From Hyphomicrobium sp. (GTDB lineage: Bacteria > Pseudomonadota > Alphaproteobacteria > Rhizobiales > Hyphomicrobiaceae): DNA of 64,000 nucleotides. The notes beneath the pieces were generated by a model. It made no database searches. It was not told where the DNA came from and saw nothing but the letters and a program-made list of their open reading frames with translations. The position numbers and the translations under genes are program-made. Positions 35,605 to 44,338 of the stretch are shown here, piece by piece. The stretch spans positions 1-64,000 of the forward strand of contig JAIEMV010000007.1 in the NCBI GenBank assembly GCA_019751875.1. The letters are read 5' to 3'. Positions within the stretch are counted from its first letter, which is position 1; every line of letters starts with the position of its first letter.

Positions 35605-36520
35605 TCTCGCGCTGGTGCTCCTCATCCTGACCGCAGCCGTTTGGACGGTCGCTGTACGCGACAGACGAGATGCGGTCATCGGCTTCATCGTGGTTGGTCT
35701 TCTTCTGTCACTTGCCTGGGTGCGTCTCAACGCCGTCGACGTGGCGCTGACCGAGGCGGCCATCGGAGGTGGCGCGACGGGTCTGTTGCTATTGCGCGCG
35801 TGTGCACGGCTGGTGCCGAGGCCGGCCGAAAGCGTGCTGCCGCATCCTGCAATGTGGATCTTGACGGGTCTGCTTTGCTCGGTGATTGCGGCTGGCTTGG
35901 CAGCAATCGTTGTGATGCCGGTTGAACCGCCAGCAACCTTGGCACCAGAGGCAGCAGCCAACATGGGTGAGTTGGGTCTCGGCAATCCTGTCACCGTTGT
36001 GCTGCTGGCTTACCGGGCCCTCGATACGCTTTTAGAAAAGGTCGTACTCGTGCTGGCACTCATCGGCGTTTGGACGCTGACGCCCGAACAATTCTGGGGT
36101 GGTGCGCCGGCTTCACTGCGTGCGCAGCAATCCAGCGGGGCACTTAGATTACTGGCGCAGGTGCTGCCGCCGGTCGGCGTGGTCATCGGCGTCTATCTCG
36201 TTTGGAACGGCGCAGACCATCCCGGCGGCACATTTCAGGGCGGTACGGTTCTGGCGGCGATGTGGCTGCTGGTGATGATGGCCGATCTGCGCGAGCCACC
36301 CGAAATTCGCCTGCACACATTGCGATTGCTTGTGATCCTGGGGCCCGTCGTGTTCCTGGTCGCTGGGTTTGCAGGCTTCTGGATCGCGAATGGGTTCCTG
36401 TCCTATCCGCCCGCCTTTGCCAAGCCGATCATCGTTATAGTGGAGGCGGCACTCGCGCTTTCGATCGCAGTCATTCTGGGGATGTTGGTGGCTGGTCCTG
36501 CGGCGAGGGCTCCGAGATGA
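35588..36520 (+). CDS. Mrp-type antiporter subunit B fused to a DUF4040 domain
   Basis: GTG 35588 starts a 310-aa protein with two modules. Residues 1-95 are DUF4040-like (RRDAVIGFIVVGLLLSLAWVRLNAVDVALTEAAIGGGATG), equivalent to the C-terminal part of long MrpA or to MbhD. Residues about 165-305 are MnhB-like (LPPVGVVIGVYLVWNGADHPGGTFQGGTVLAAMWLLV). This carries the proton-path elements that long MrpA-B subunits provide in canonical Mrp systems. The arrangement resembles membrane-bound hydrogenase antiporter modules, but no hydrogenase genes are near. Confidence 0.85.
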   Translation: MTLLPDLALVLLILTAAVWTVAVRDRRDAVIGFIVVGLLLSLAWVRLNAVDVALTEAAIGGGATGLLLLRACARLVPRPAESVLPHPAMWILTGLLCSVIAAGLAAIVVMPVEPPATLAPEAAANMGELGLGNPVTVVLLAYRALDTLLEKVVLVLALIGVWTLTPEQFWGGAPASLRAQQSSGALRLLAQVLPPVGVVIGVYLVWNGADHPGGTFQGGTVLAAMWLLVMMADLREPPEIRLHTLRLLVILGPVVFLVAGFAGFWIANGFLSYPPAFAKPIIVIVEAALALSIAVILGMLVAGPAARAPR

Positions 36521-36852
36521 TTGGCACAGCTACTGTTTACGGTCTTTGTGCCTCAGGTTTGGTAGCGATCGGGCTGTACGGCCTCGTGCTGCACCCCACA
36601 CCGCTGCGCAAGGTCATTGCTTTCAACCTATTGGGAAGCGGGACATTCGTTCTGTTCGGCGTCGCTGCGCGGCGCGGAGGGGCCGCCGGATTTCTGGCTG
36701 ATCCCGTGCCGCAAGCCATGGTGATCACAGGCATTGTCGTCGCCTTTGCCTCGACCGCGCTGGCCGTGGCCCTGCTGTTGCGGCTGCAGGAGACAGGCGC
36801 ATCCTCGATTGAGACGACGCCGCCCGAGCAGCAGGACAACGGCGCATCATGA
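36517..36852 (+). CDS. mnhC: Na+/H+ antiporter subunit C (NuoK-like)
   Basis: ATG 36517 overlaps the previous stop. The 111-aa, three-helix protein has LRKVIAFNLLGSGTFVLFG and DPVPQAMVITGIVVAFASTALAVALLLRL, matching MrpC/NuoK (the DPxPQALVLTxIVI motif). It forms part of the membrane ion path with subunit D. Confidence 0.92.
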   Translation: MIGTATVYGLCASGLVAIGLYGLVLHPTPLRKVIAFNLLGSGTFVLFGVAARRGGAAGFLADPVPQAMVITGIVVAFASTALAVALLLRLQETGASSIETTPPEQQDNGAS

Positions 36853-38357
36853 TGCCCGCTGGGTATGCCACGTCCGAGGGTGGCGCGCTGCTGGTTATTG
36901 CCGTCATGCTGCCGATCGTCGGGATGATCGCGATTTTTGCTCTTGGCCTGCGGCGGGCCGAGAGAATTGCTTTCATCATTCTCCCCGGCGGCCTTTTTAT
37001 CGCGCTCGCTATTGCAGCTGAGGTCGCGCGCACCGGCGCGGCCGTTACATATGTGTTGGGAGGCTGGCAACCGCCGCTTGGTATTGCGCTGCAGGCCGAT
37101 GGACTGTCGGCTACTCTCATGGTGTTGACAGCGCTGATACTGTGCGCGGTTGGCCTGTTCGCCCGAGGAACGTTCAGCACGCCGCCGGACATGTCAGAAG
37201 CCCGCCGTCCGATGGTGTTTTGGACATTGATGCTCGGGCTCTGGAGTGCGCTCAACACCGTGTTTCTGGGCCAGGACCTATTCAACCTGTTCGTCGCGTT
37301 GGAGCTCTTGACGTTCAGCGCAGTGCCGCTCGTGTGCCTGGACGGGCGGCGCGAGACGGTCCAGGCGGCGCTGCGCTATCTCTTATTTGCGCTGATCGGA
37401 TCCGTCTTCTACCTCTTGGGTGCAGCACTCCTCTACGGAGCCTATGGCACCCTTGATATGGCGGGGCTGCGTCTGCAAGCTCACTATAATCCGGCGACTT
37501 CGGTCGCGCTGGGTTTGATGATCGTCGGGCTCATGGCGAAGGCCGCGTTGTTCCCGCTGCATTTGTGGCTACCGCCTGCTCACGCCGGCGCGCCCGCGGC
37601 GGCGAGTGCGGTTCTTTCGGCGTTGGTCGTGAAAGCGCCGTTCTTTCTGATCCTTCGCCTATGGTTTGACGTGGCGCCGCAGCCCGGCAATCAATTAGCC
37701 GCACAGATGCTCGCCTGGCTCGGCATTTTTAGCATCGTCTTCTGCAGCATCATTGCGCTCCGGCAGGTGCGTCTCAAGCTGATGATCGCATACTCGACTG
37801 TGGCGCAGATCGGCTACCTTTTCCTCGTGTTCCCTCTGGTGATGGCGAGCGATGCGCCGAGCGCCTGGCAGTCGATCGGGTGGACGGGTGGCGTGCTCCA
37901 ACTCGTCTCGCACGCGCTTGCCAAGGCCTCGATGTTTCTCGCAGCCGGGCTTATTGCGGAAGCACTCGGCCACGACCGAATCGACAATTTGAACGGCGCT
38001 GTCACGGCTGTCCCCATCAGTGTTGCGGCGTTCGGTTTGGCTGGACTGTCTTTGATGGGGCTGCCGCCGAGTGGCGGGTTTGTCGCCAAGCTGATGCTGC
38101 TGACAGCTGCAACTGAAACAGCGAACTGGTGGATCGTCGCAGCGATCCTCGTCGGCGGTATTCTGGCGGCGAGCTACGTGTTTCGTGTTTTGGGCCGAGC
38201 GATGGCTGCGCCGAAGATCGGATTCAAAACGCTTGCTCATATCCCGCTGTATCGTGAGTTGGTCGTACTCGGACTGGCGATCAGTGCTGTGGTGCTCGGA
38301 TTTGTGCCGCTTCAGCCGTTTGCTTTTCTCGGCATCGGTCGTGTGGGGTTGCCATGA
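36849..38357 (+). CDS. mnhD: Proton-conducting antiporter subunit D (MrpD/NuoN-M family)
   Basis: The 502-aa protein has about 14 helices and the proton-pumping antiporter core. Visible features are FNLFVALELLTFSAVPLVCL with its conserved Glu, KAALFPLHLWLPPAHAGAPAAASAVLSALVVKAPFF, YSTVAQIGY and HALAKASMFLAAG with the key Lys. Subunit D exchanges H+ for Na+ in Mrp complexes. It overlaps its neighbours by 4 bp on both sides. Confidence 0.92.
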   Translation: MMPAGYATSEGGALLVIAVMLPIVGMIAIFALGLRRAERIAFIILPGGLFIALAIAAEVARTGAAVTYVLGGWQPPLGIALQADGLSATLMVLTALILCAVGLFARGTFSTPPDMSEARRPMVFWTLMLGLWSALNTVFLGQDLFNLFVALELLTFSAVPLVCLDGRRETVQAALRYLLFALIGSVFYLLGAALLYGAYGTLDMAGLRLQAHYNPATSVALGLMIVGLMAKAALFPLHLWLPPAHAGAPAAASAVLSALVVKAPFFLILRLWFDVAPQPGNQLAAQMLAWLGIFSIVFCSIIALRQVRLKLMIAYSTVAQIGYLFLVFPLVMASDAPSAWQSIGWTGGVLQLVSHALAKASMFLAAGLIAEALGHDRIDNLNGAVTAVPISVAAFGLAGLSLMGLPPSGGFVAKLMLLTAATETANWWIVAAILVGGILAASYVFRVLGRAMAAPKIGFKTLAHIPLYRELVVLGLAISAVVLGFVPLQPFAFLGIGRVGLP

Positions 38358-39988
38358 TGGACTCTGGCCTCCTTCTCGTCGCGACGCTGGCGTTTCCCCT
38401 TGCGATGGTGGTGGCTTGTCTCCACCCGGCATTTTACGCGCGGATCCTGACATGGCTGCCGCTTGCTGCGGTACCTGGCTTGCTGGCAGCTCTTTTCGAG
38501 CGCGGCGACAGCATCGTCATCGCCCCGGCGCCGCTACGATTGACCCTGGCTCTCGATGAGGTCGGAGCGATGTTGCTCGGAGGCGCATCCCTCCTGTGGG
38601 GCGCTGCGGGCTTCTATGCTTCGATCTCCATGTGCGGACGACCTGGCGCTGGCCGATTTGCGATCTGGTGGCTTCTCACACTGACCGGAAGCCTAGGGGT
38701 CTTCATCGTGGCCGACATGACGAGCTTCTATCTTGTCTTTTCGCTCGCGAGTCTCGCGGCCTACGGGCTCGTTTCTTTCGAAGGGACAGCGCGCGCGCAG
38801 CGGGCGGGCTTCGTCTATATGGCTCTCGCGCTCTTGGGCGAGGCCCTCATCCTGCTGGGTTTCGTCATGCTAGTGACGGCTGCGCCGGGCGGCAACCCGC
38901 TGATCCGCGACGCCGTTGCGATGCTGCCGGACTCACCGCTCGAAAGTCCCGCAGTGCTCCTATTGATCTTGGGCTTCGGCCTCAAGATGGGACTTCTGCC
39001 CTTGCATGTTTGGATGCCCCTTGCGCATCCCGTGGCGCCAGTACCGGCGTCGGCCGTGCTGAGCGGCGTCATCGTCAAGGCCGGCGTGATTGGCCTCATC
39101 CGCTTTCTGCCGCTGGAGGTGCCGTCACCGGACTGGGGTATGGCGCTGGTTGGTCTGGGACTGATCACGGCATTTTACGGTGTTCTCGTTGGGCTCACGC
39201 AGTCTCACGCAAAGACCATACTAGCCTATTCGACCGTCAGTCAGATGGGTGTGGTTGCCGCCATCATCGGCGGTGGAATGACAACCGGCGCGCCACATAC
39301 GGCCGTACTTGCGGCGTTCTATGCGCTGCATCATCTTCTGGTAAAGGGCGCGCTATTCTTGGGCGTCGGGATTGCCGGGGCGACCGGCAGGCGCCACTAC
39401 GTATCTTTTGTGCTCATTCCGATGGCGCTGCTGTCGCTGAGCCTCGCGGGGCTTCCGTTCACGAGCGGCGCCTTGGCCAAACTCGCAACCAAGCCGCTGT
39501 TTGGCGATGGCGTATCCGCGCTTCTTGCCAGCCTTTCGGCCGCAGGGAGCACCATGCTGATGCTGCATTTCCTGGGCCGTCTCCAGTTGCTGGCTAACGA
39601 CGATCACGAGGGGATTCCACAGCGCCCGCTGATGTTGGTCTGGGCCGTCGTTGCCGGAGCTTCCTTCATTGTGCCGTGGGCACTTTTCGCCAATGTTTCA
39701 GGCTACGCGCTAGCGGACGCTATTCAACCTGATGCCTTATGGGCAGCGTCTTGGCCTATCTTGCTCGGTGCGACTCTGACACTTATCACGACGCGTTTCA
39801 TCTCGCGAATGCCCACGGTTCCCGAAGGCGACATCATTGTCGTACTGGATAAACTGGCGCCTCTTGTCATGCGCATTGGTTCCGGCATCGATCGGACCGA
39901 TGAGGTGCTTCGCCGGTGGCCGGTGGCCAGCATCGGGCTCCTGTCACTAGCCATAGCTTTTGGCACCGTGCTGCAATTCGGCCGCTAG
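38354..39988 (+). CDS. Second proton-conducting antiporter subunit (MrpA-N/D-like)
   Basis: A 544-aa paralogue of the preceding gene carries the same core: ADMTSFYLVFSLASLAAYGLV, KMGLLPLHVWMPLAHPVAPVPASAVLSGVIVKAG, YSTVSQMGV and HHLLVKGALFLGVG. It is much shorter than canonical MrpA (about 800-950 aa), so the usual A subunit seems split between this gene and the DUF4040 part of the B-like gene. It is the last gene of the operon and is convergent with the metallophosphoesterase. Confidence 0.88.
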   Translation: MMDSGLLLVATLAFPLAMVVACLHPAFYARILTWLPLAAVPGLLAALFERGDSIVIAPAPLRLTLALDEVGAMLLGGASLLWGAAGFYASISMCGRPGAGRFAIWWLLTLTGSLGVFIVADMTSFYLVFSLASLAAYGLVSFEGTARAQRAGFVYMALALLGEALILLGFVMLVTAAPGGNPLIRDAVAMLPDSPLESPAVLLLILGFGLKMGLLPLHVWMPLAHPVAPVPASAVLSGVIVKAGVIGLIRFLPLEVPSPDWGMALVGLGLITAFYGVLVGLTQSHAKTILAYSTVSQMGVVAAIIGGGMTTGAPHTAVLAAFYALHHLLVKGALFLGVGIAGATGRRHYVSFVLIPMALLSLSLAGLPFTSGALAKLATKPLFGDGVSALLASLSAAGSTMLMLHFLGRLQLLANDDHEGIPQRPLMLVWAVVAGASFIVPWALFANVSGYALADAIQPDALWAASWPILLGATLTLITTRFISRMPTVPEGDIIVVLDKLAPLVMRIGSGIDRTDEVLRRWPVASIGLLSLAIAFGTVLQFGR

Positions 39989-40007
39989 CCGAAACGCGGT
40001 TACTCAA

Positions 40008-41771
40008 TCACCCACTGTGCACTTGACGAATTTCAACCCGCTCCGGCGGCATCAAATCCAGGCTGCCGGCCTGTCCCACGCTCAGGGTGTGAATGTAGAA
40101 GTAGGGCGGCTCGTTGGCAGTTGATGCCATGACAGGTGATGGCGCGGACACCACTTTCAGCCCACCAATTCTGCCAATCCAGTCGATGTGGCGGTGTCCG
40201 TGCATCACGACGATCTGATTGGCGATCGACTTCACGTTGCGAACAAACCAACTTCCGTTAATGAGTGCCGTACCGATCCGCTCGGAAAATGCTTTCACCG
40301 GCATTGGGTACTCCATCAGATGATGATGAAGGGCAATGATCCAGCCGCTACCGGGATATGCGCCGACGACGTGATGAAGAGCCCGGACATCCTCGGCAGG
40401 AACAAGGCCGAGTGCATTCGTGAACGAGAAGTTCGTTGTTGCGTTCGAGTTGAGTATCACACAGCCGACGCCGCCGGAGGCAGGGGGCGGGACGATGAGC
40501 GGAAAGCATTTGATCCACAGACGCGCAAGTTCGCTCGCGTGTCGGAGGCTTGGTTGGTCGGAAAATTCCGAAATCAGATCTCGGTGCGGTTCAAGCACTT
40601 CGGCCAGCGTGCGACCGATACGCCGCTTTTCACGGTCGAAGACGTGAGCCCTGCGACCTTGAATGAACTCCATGGCGGATAAGGTCCGCATTTGCCGTAG
40701 CGGCTTGCCGGGGCTAATCGGCAGTTCGAGTCGAGCTGGATTGGCGCGGTCAACGACGTTGAGGTCATGGTTGCCCGGAAGAATGAGTGTCCGCTCAGCG
40801 AGTGCCGGATATGCGGAGATCTGGTCAAGGAATACCGCCCACTCGGCTGAACGGCCGGCGTCGGTCATGTCCCCCGTGATGAGAACGACATCAACCGGGT
40901 TTGACGAATGTATTGCTTCGAGTTGATCGAAGATCTGCACAAAAGCGGCATTGCCTTGCGGACCTGCGCGTCCGCTTTCAATGCGGAACCCGTAGCGTTC
41001 AGCGACACCGTGCAGATCCGAAAGATGCGCTACCCGCCATGTTCGTGCACCTGCTGAAGGTTGACCGAAGGTGGTGAGCTTCTGCGGTTGATCCATCAGC
41101 GCATCACCCAGGCCCCAGATCAGCGATGCCGCCGCCGAGTAGAAACAAACGATCACGATCGCGTTGGCGAGCGCAGGGAGGAGGAGTGATGCTGGGGTCG
41201 TCAGGTCTGCTAGCGATGCTGACCAGCGGGTGTAGGGCCAGATGATCCAAACCAGCGCGACAGCGAGGCTGGATGCCAGAAGTCCGCCCAACGCCGCCAT
41301 TGCCGCACGCCACTGAGACCGCCGTTGCTCGTCGGCGTCGACGTCCAGAAAACCCTCTGCAGCTTGGCTCAGGGCTTCCCTGCAAAGCGCATAGAGGGGC
41401 TGAATGGCGAGAGCATGCAACGCCCAGAAGTTGCTCTCCACGATGCGTAGAACCGGTCGAGCGCCATACCATCCCACCGCCGCAAGCGTCATGAGGACGA
41501 TGATTGACCCAATTCCGGAGAGCGCCGCAATTCGATCTGAGAACTTGGTGAGCCACGCCGAGAAAACGAGTGGGGCGGCCCCGAGGAGAATGCCTGGAAG
41601 GCCTATCAGCAGCAGCGAAGCCATGATGAACTTCGGCCAGCTGATCTCGGCCAACATGCTGCCAGCGATCGCGCGGAGTGTTCGGCTTTTCGTGCTGGAT
41701 GCATCGTCTTCTGCATCACCTCTGCGCGGATCAATAATGGGCGTACTATCAGCCGACCGCTTCGGTTGCAC
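40008..41771 (-). CDS. Membrane-anchored calcineurin-like metallophosphoesterase
   Basis: The 587-aa protein has four predicted membrane helices in residues 45-225, followed by a cytosolic or periplasmic phosphoesterase domain with HLSDLHG, LITGDMTDAG, LPGNHD, ALHHH and HGHRHIDW. These are the five metal-ligand motifs of the calcineurin superfamily. Membrane-linked relatives act on lipid or nucleotide phosphates; the substrate is unknown. It is the last gene of a four-gene minus-strand operon (2 bp after the AI-2E gene). Confidence 0.85.
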   Translation of the reverse strand: MQPKRSADSTPIIDPRRGDAEDDASSTKSRTLRAIAGSMLAEISWPKFIMASLLLIGLPGILLGAAPLVFSAWLTKFSDRIAALSGIGSIIVLMTLAAVGWYGARPVLRIVESNFWALHALAIQPLYALCREALSQAAEGFLDVDADEQRRSQWRAAMAALGGLLASSLAVALVWIIWPYTRWSASLADLTTPASLLLPALANAIVIVCFYSAAASLIWGLGDALMDQPQKLTTFGQPSAGARTWRVAHLSDLHGVAERYGFRIESGRAGPQGNAAFVQIFDQLEAIHSSNPVDVVLITGDMTDAGRSAEWAVFLDQISAYPALAERTLILPGNHDLNVVDRANPARLELPISPGKPLRQMRTLSAMEFIQGRRAHVFDREKRRIGRTLAEVLEPHRDLISEFSDQPSLRHASELARLWIKCFPLIVPPPASGGVGCVILNSNATTNFSFTNALGLVPAEDVRALHHVVGAYPGSGWIIALHHHLMEYPMPVKAFSERIGTALINGSWFVRNVKSIANQIVVMHGHRHIDWIGRIGGLKVVSAPSPVMASTANEPPYFYIHTLSVGQAGSLDLMPPERVEIRQVHSG

Positions 41772-41772
41772 G

Positions 41773-42864
41773 CTATTCTCTCACTGTTGCAGCTTGCCCA
41801 TTTTCATCGGATCGAGACGTGGCGCCGCCCGCGAACACGTCAGCGAGCCATCGCGTTGAAGGACCCTGCTCACAAAAGGTCAAAATGGCGATGGTGATCG
41901 GCACGCCGATAAAGGCGCCGAACACGCCCCAAAGGTAGGCCCAGAAGAAAACCGAAAACAAGACGAGCGTCGGCGACATTGACAGCGCCGTGCCCGAGAC
42001 CCGCGGTTCGACGTAGCTGCCGATTGCTACCTGTGTCACATTCAAAAGAATGAAGATCAGGAGGGCGGTCTCCCATGATTGAAACTCAGCGATAGCGTAA
42101 ACGGTGGCGAACAGCGTGGCAATCAGCGGGCCAAGAAATGGAATATAGTTCAAGGCGAAAGCGAGCACGCCCCACTCTTTGGCGAGCGGTAGGCCGACTG
42201 AGTACGTTACGCCAAAGACGAGCAATCCAGTGAGTAGGCTCATCTGCGTTCGAACAATGTAGTAGGCGCGCATCTTTTTCGCGGTCGCGATGCTTCCGTT
42301 GATGATGGCCTGAGATACATCGGCGTTGCGAAGTCTCTTGATGTTCCTGGCGAAGTCGTCGACCTCTAGGAGACCGAGCGACACGTAAACCAAAACGACG
42401 AGCCAGAAGCTTGTTGTGCTATTCAGCCGCGCAATGACCGTTTGTATGAGGCGAATATACCAGCCAATGTTGATATGTTCTGCCCAGAACCCCGCAATGG
42501 CAATGCCATGTCCTTCAAGCCAAACCGTCAACATCTCATAGGCAGCCTGGAAGCCAGCCGCATCATTGGCAATGGCTTGCCCAACGCGACTAAAGCTCCA
42601 AACGAACAGCGATCCAAAGGCGGTGACGACGACAGCCAAAACCACGATTGTGGCAGCGAGCGCGAGTAGCTTTGGCAAGACCGACTGCAACGATTGCTGC
42701 AGTGGCCAAATGAGCGCAATGATCAGCAGTGCTAGGGCTAGCGGTGCAAAAACAGAACTCGCCGCTGACAAAGCCGCGCACGCCATGATGCTCGCGATGA
42801 CAATCGCGGCGACTTGGACTGAATTTTCCTTCGCATCGGCCGCCACCGAATGTCCCCACATCAC
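41773..42864 (-). CDS. AI-2E family transporter
   Basis: The 363-aa integral membrane protein shows the family features: paired N-terminal helices (LALALLIIALIWPLQQSL), a soluble loop, FALNYIPFLGPLIATLFA, and IGSYVEPRVSG....SPTLVLFSVFFWAYLWGVFGAFIGVPI near the C-terminus. The family includes TqsA (autoinducer-2 export) and Na+(Li+)/H+ antiporters, so the substrate is uncertain. It is 7 bp from the GntP gene and 2 bp from the phosphoesterase gene. Confidence 0.9.
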   Translation of the reverse strand: MMWGHSVAADAKENSVQVAAIVIASIMACAALSAASSVFAPLALALLIIALIWPLQQSLQSVLPKLLALAATIVVLAVVVTAFGSLFVWSFSRVGQAIANDAAGFQAAYEMLTVWLEGHGIAIAGFWAEHINIGWYIRLIQTVIARLNSTTSFWLVVLVYVSLGLLEVDDFARNIKRLRNADVSQAIINGSIATAKKMRAYYIVRTQMSLLTGLLVFGVTYSVGLPLAKEWGVLAFALNYIPFLGPLIATLFATVYAIAEFQSWETALLIFILLNVTQVAIGSYVEPRVSGTALSMSPTLVLFSVFFWAYLWGVFGAFIGVPITIAILTFCEQGPSTRWLADVFAGGATSRSDENGQAATVRE

Positions 42865-42871
42865 GCAAACT

Positions 42872-44335
42872 TTAGAATGAACCGAACATCGTCCCGAGCA
42901 CGATGACCGTTACAAGTGCGATCATCGCACCGACGACGGCCACGATCACAAGGTCAAGGTAGCTATCCTTGTGAGTGCAGCCGCAGACCGCAAGCATCGT
43001 GACCACGGCTCCATTGTGCGGCAGACTGTCAAGAGTGCCCGAAGAAATCACAGCGACGCGATGCATGAGCGATGGGCTCAGCCCTGTGTCCTGGGAAATC
43101 TGCATGAACGTGGGCCCCAAGGCATCGAGAGCGATGGTCATGCCGCCTGAGGCGGAGCCCGTCAGTGCCGCCAGGATGTTCGTTGCAACGGCGAGCGAAA
43201 CCAGGGGACCACCGCCGATGCCAAGGACCCAATCCCTTACCATCTCGAAAGCAGGCAATGCGGCCACAACGGCACCGAACCCGACGAGACTTGCAACGCT
43301 CAACACCGGAAGGACCGATGCATTGGCCCCTGCGTCAACGGTATCGCGGATGGCGGGGAGACGCTTGTAGTTGAGCGCCACGAGGACGACAATCGCAAGG
43401 AACAGAGCGACGGAAACCGACCAGATACCTCCGACAGAGGAAATGCTCGTCTGGCCCCAACGCGGCAGCGAAAGGAAGGTCGTGTCCAGGTTGGGCAGCA
43501 CGAACTGCGTCATCAGGAAGTTGGCGCAAACGACAACTGCGAGGGGAAGCACGGCAATCGCGATCGGCGGACCTTCCACAGCCCGGCTGCCGTGATCGAT
43601 CTCTGCCGGGTCAAACTCGCGTGCTGTCGTTGCCAATTCACGGACGGTCAGGTCGTCGGACGCCATCGGGAGCGCCTCTCCGGCATGATGTGATTCGGGC
43701 TCAAAACCTTCCCCCGCGCGGCGCGCCCGTCCCTGGGCCACGCCCAGCCACCACATCCCGAAAGCCATCATGACGATTGCTGCGATGATGCCCAATCCCG
43801 GCGCTGCAAACGGCGTGGTTCCGAAGAACGGCATCGGGATTGCGTTTTGAATGGCCGGCGTGCCCGGGAGTGCAGACATCGTGAAGGTTGATGTTCCCAG
43901 GGCGATCGCCGCGGGTAGCAGGCGCCGTGGAACGTTGCCGGCCTTAAACAGCGCAAGCCCCATCGGCGCTAAGACAAAGAAGGCGACGAAAAGACTGACG
44001 CCGCCGTACGTCACCAAGGCACCGGCGAGCACGACTGCAAGCGCCGCCCGGCTGGGTCCAAGCTTCTGCGTCATAAAGTCGGCAATGGTCCTGACGGAGC
44101 CGCTGTCGTCCATGAGTTTGCCGAACAGGGCGCCGAGCAAGAAAATCGGAAAAAACTGAGCCACGAAACCCGCGGCGGCACTCATGAAGGTTTGGGTCCA
44201 GTGCGCGAGAAGTGGCTCACCGGCGAACGCGGCCGCGATCAAAGCGGCTCCGGGCGCGAGAAGCAGGATGGTCCAGCCGCGGAACGCCCAGATCATCAGA
44301 AAGGCAAGGCCCGCCAGAATGCCCAAGAGACCCAC
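42872..44335 (-). CDS. GntP family permease
   Basis: The 487-aa permease has about 12 helices and the family segments LLLAPGAALIAA, FFPIFLLGALFGKLMDDSGSV, VTYGGVSLFVAFFVLAPMG and a C-terminal DSLPHNGAVVT, where GntP members have LPHNGAV. GntP transporters import gluconate or hydroxy acids such as 3-hydroxybutyrate with H+. The subtype with the LPHNGAV motif and a patatin neighbour is often near hydroxybutyrate metabolism, but no such enzyme is visible here. It lies 3 bp downstream of the patatin gene. Confidence 0.88.
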   Translation of the reverse strand: MGLLGILAGLAFLMIWAFRGWTILLLAPGAALIAAAFAGEPLLAHWTQTFMSAAAGFVAQFFPIFLLGALFGKLMDDSGSVRTIADFMTQKLGPSRAALAVVLAGALVTYGGVSLFVAFFVLAPMGLALFKAGNVPRRLLPAAIALGTSTFTMSALPGTPAIQNAIPMPFFGTTPFAAPGLGIIAAIVMMAFGMWWLGVAQGRARRAGEGFEPESHHAGEALPMASDDLTVRELATTAREFDPAEIDHGSRAVEGPPIAIAVLPLAVVVCANFLMTQFVLPNLDTTFLSLPRWGQTSISSVGGIWSVSVALFLAIVVLVALNYKRLPAIRDTVDAGANASVLPVLSVASLVGFGAVVAALPAFEMVRDWVLGIGGGPLVSLAVATNILAALTGSASGGMTIALDALGPTFMQISQDTGLSPSLMHRVAVISSGTLDSLPHNGAVVTMLAVCGCTHKDSYLDLVIVAVVGAMIALVTVIVLGTMFGSF

Positions 44336-44338
44336 GGT

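Noticed and set aside
34633-35994. A 453-codon minus-strand frame across the antiporter operon
   Set aside because: It overlaps mnhE, mnhF, mnhG and the B-like gene completely; those have strong family signatures, whereas this frame is Ser/Arg/Ala-rich noise.
38596-39597. A 333-codon + strand frame overlapping the second antiporter pump subunit
   Set aside because: It lies in another frame inside a gene with clear proton-pump motifs; its composition is Arg/Gly-rich and without hydrophobic segments.
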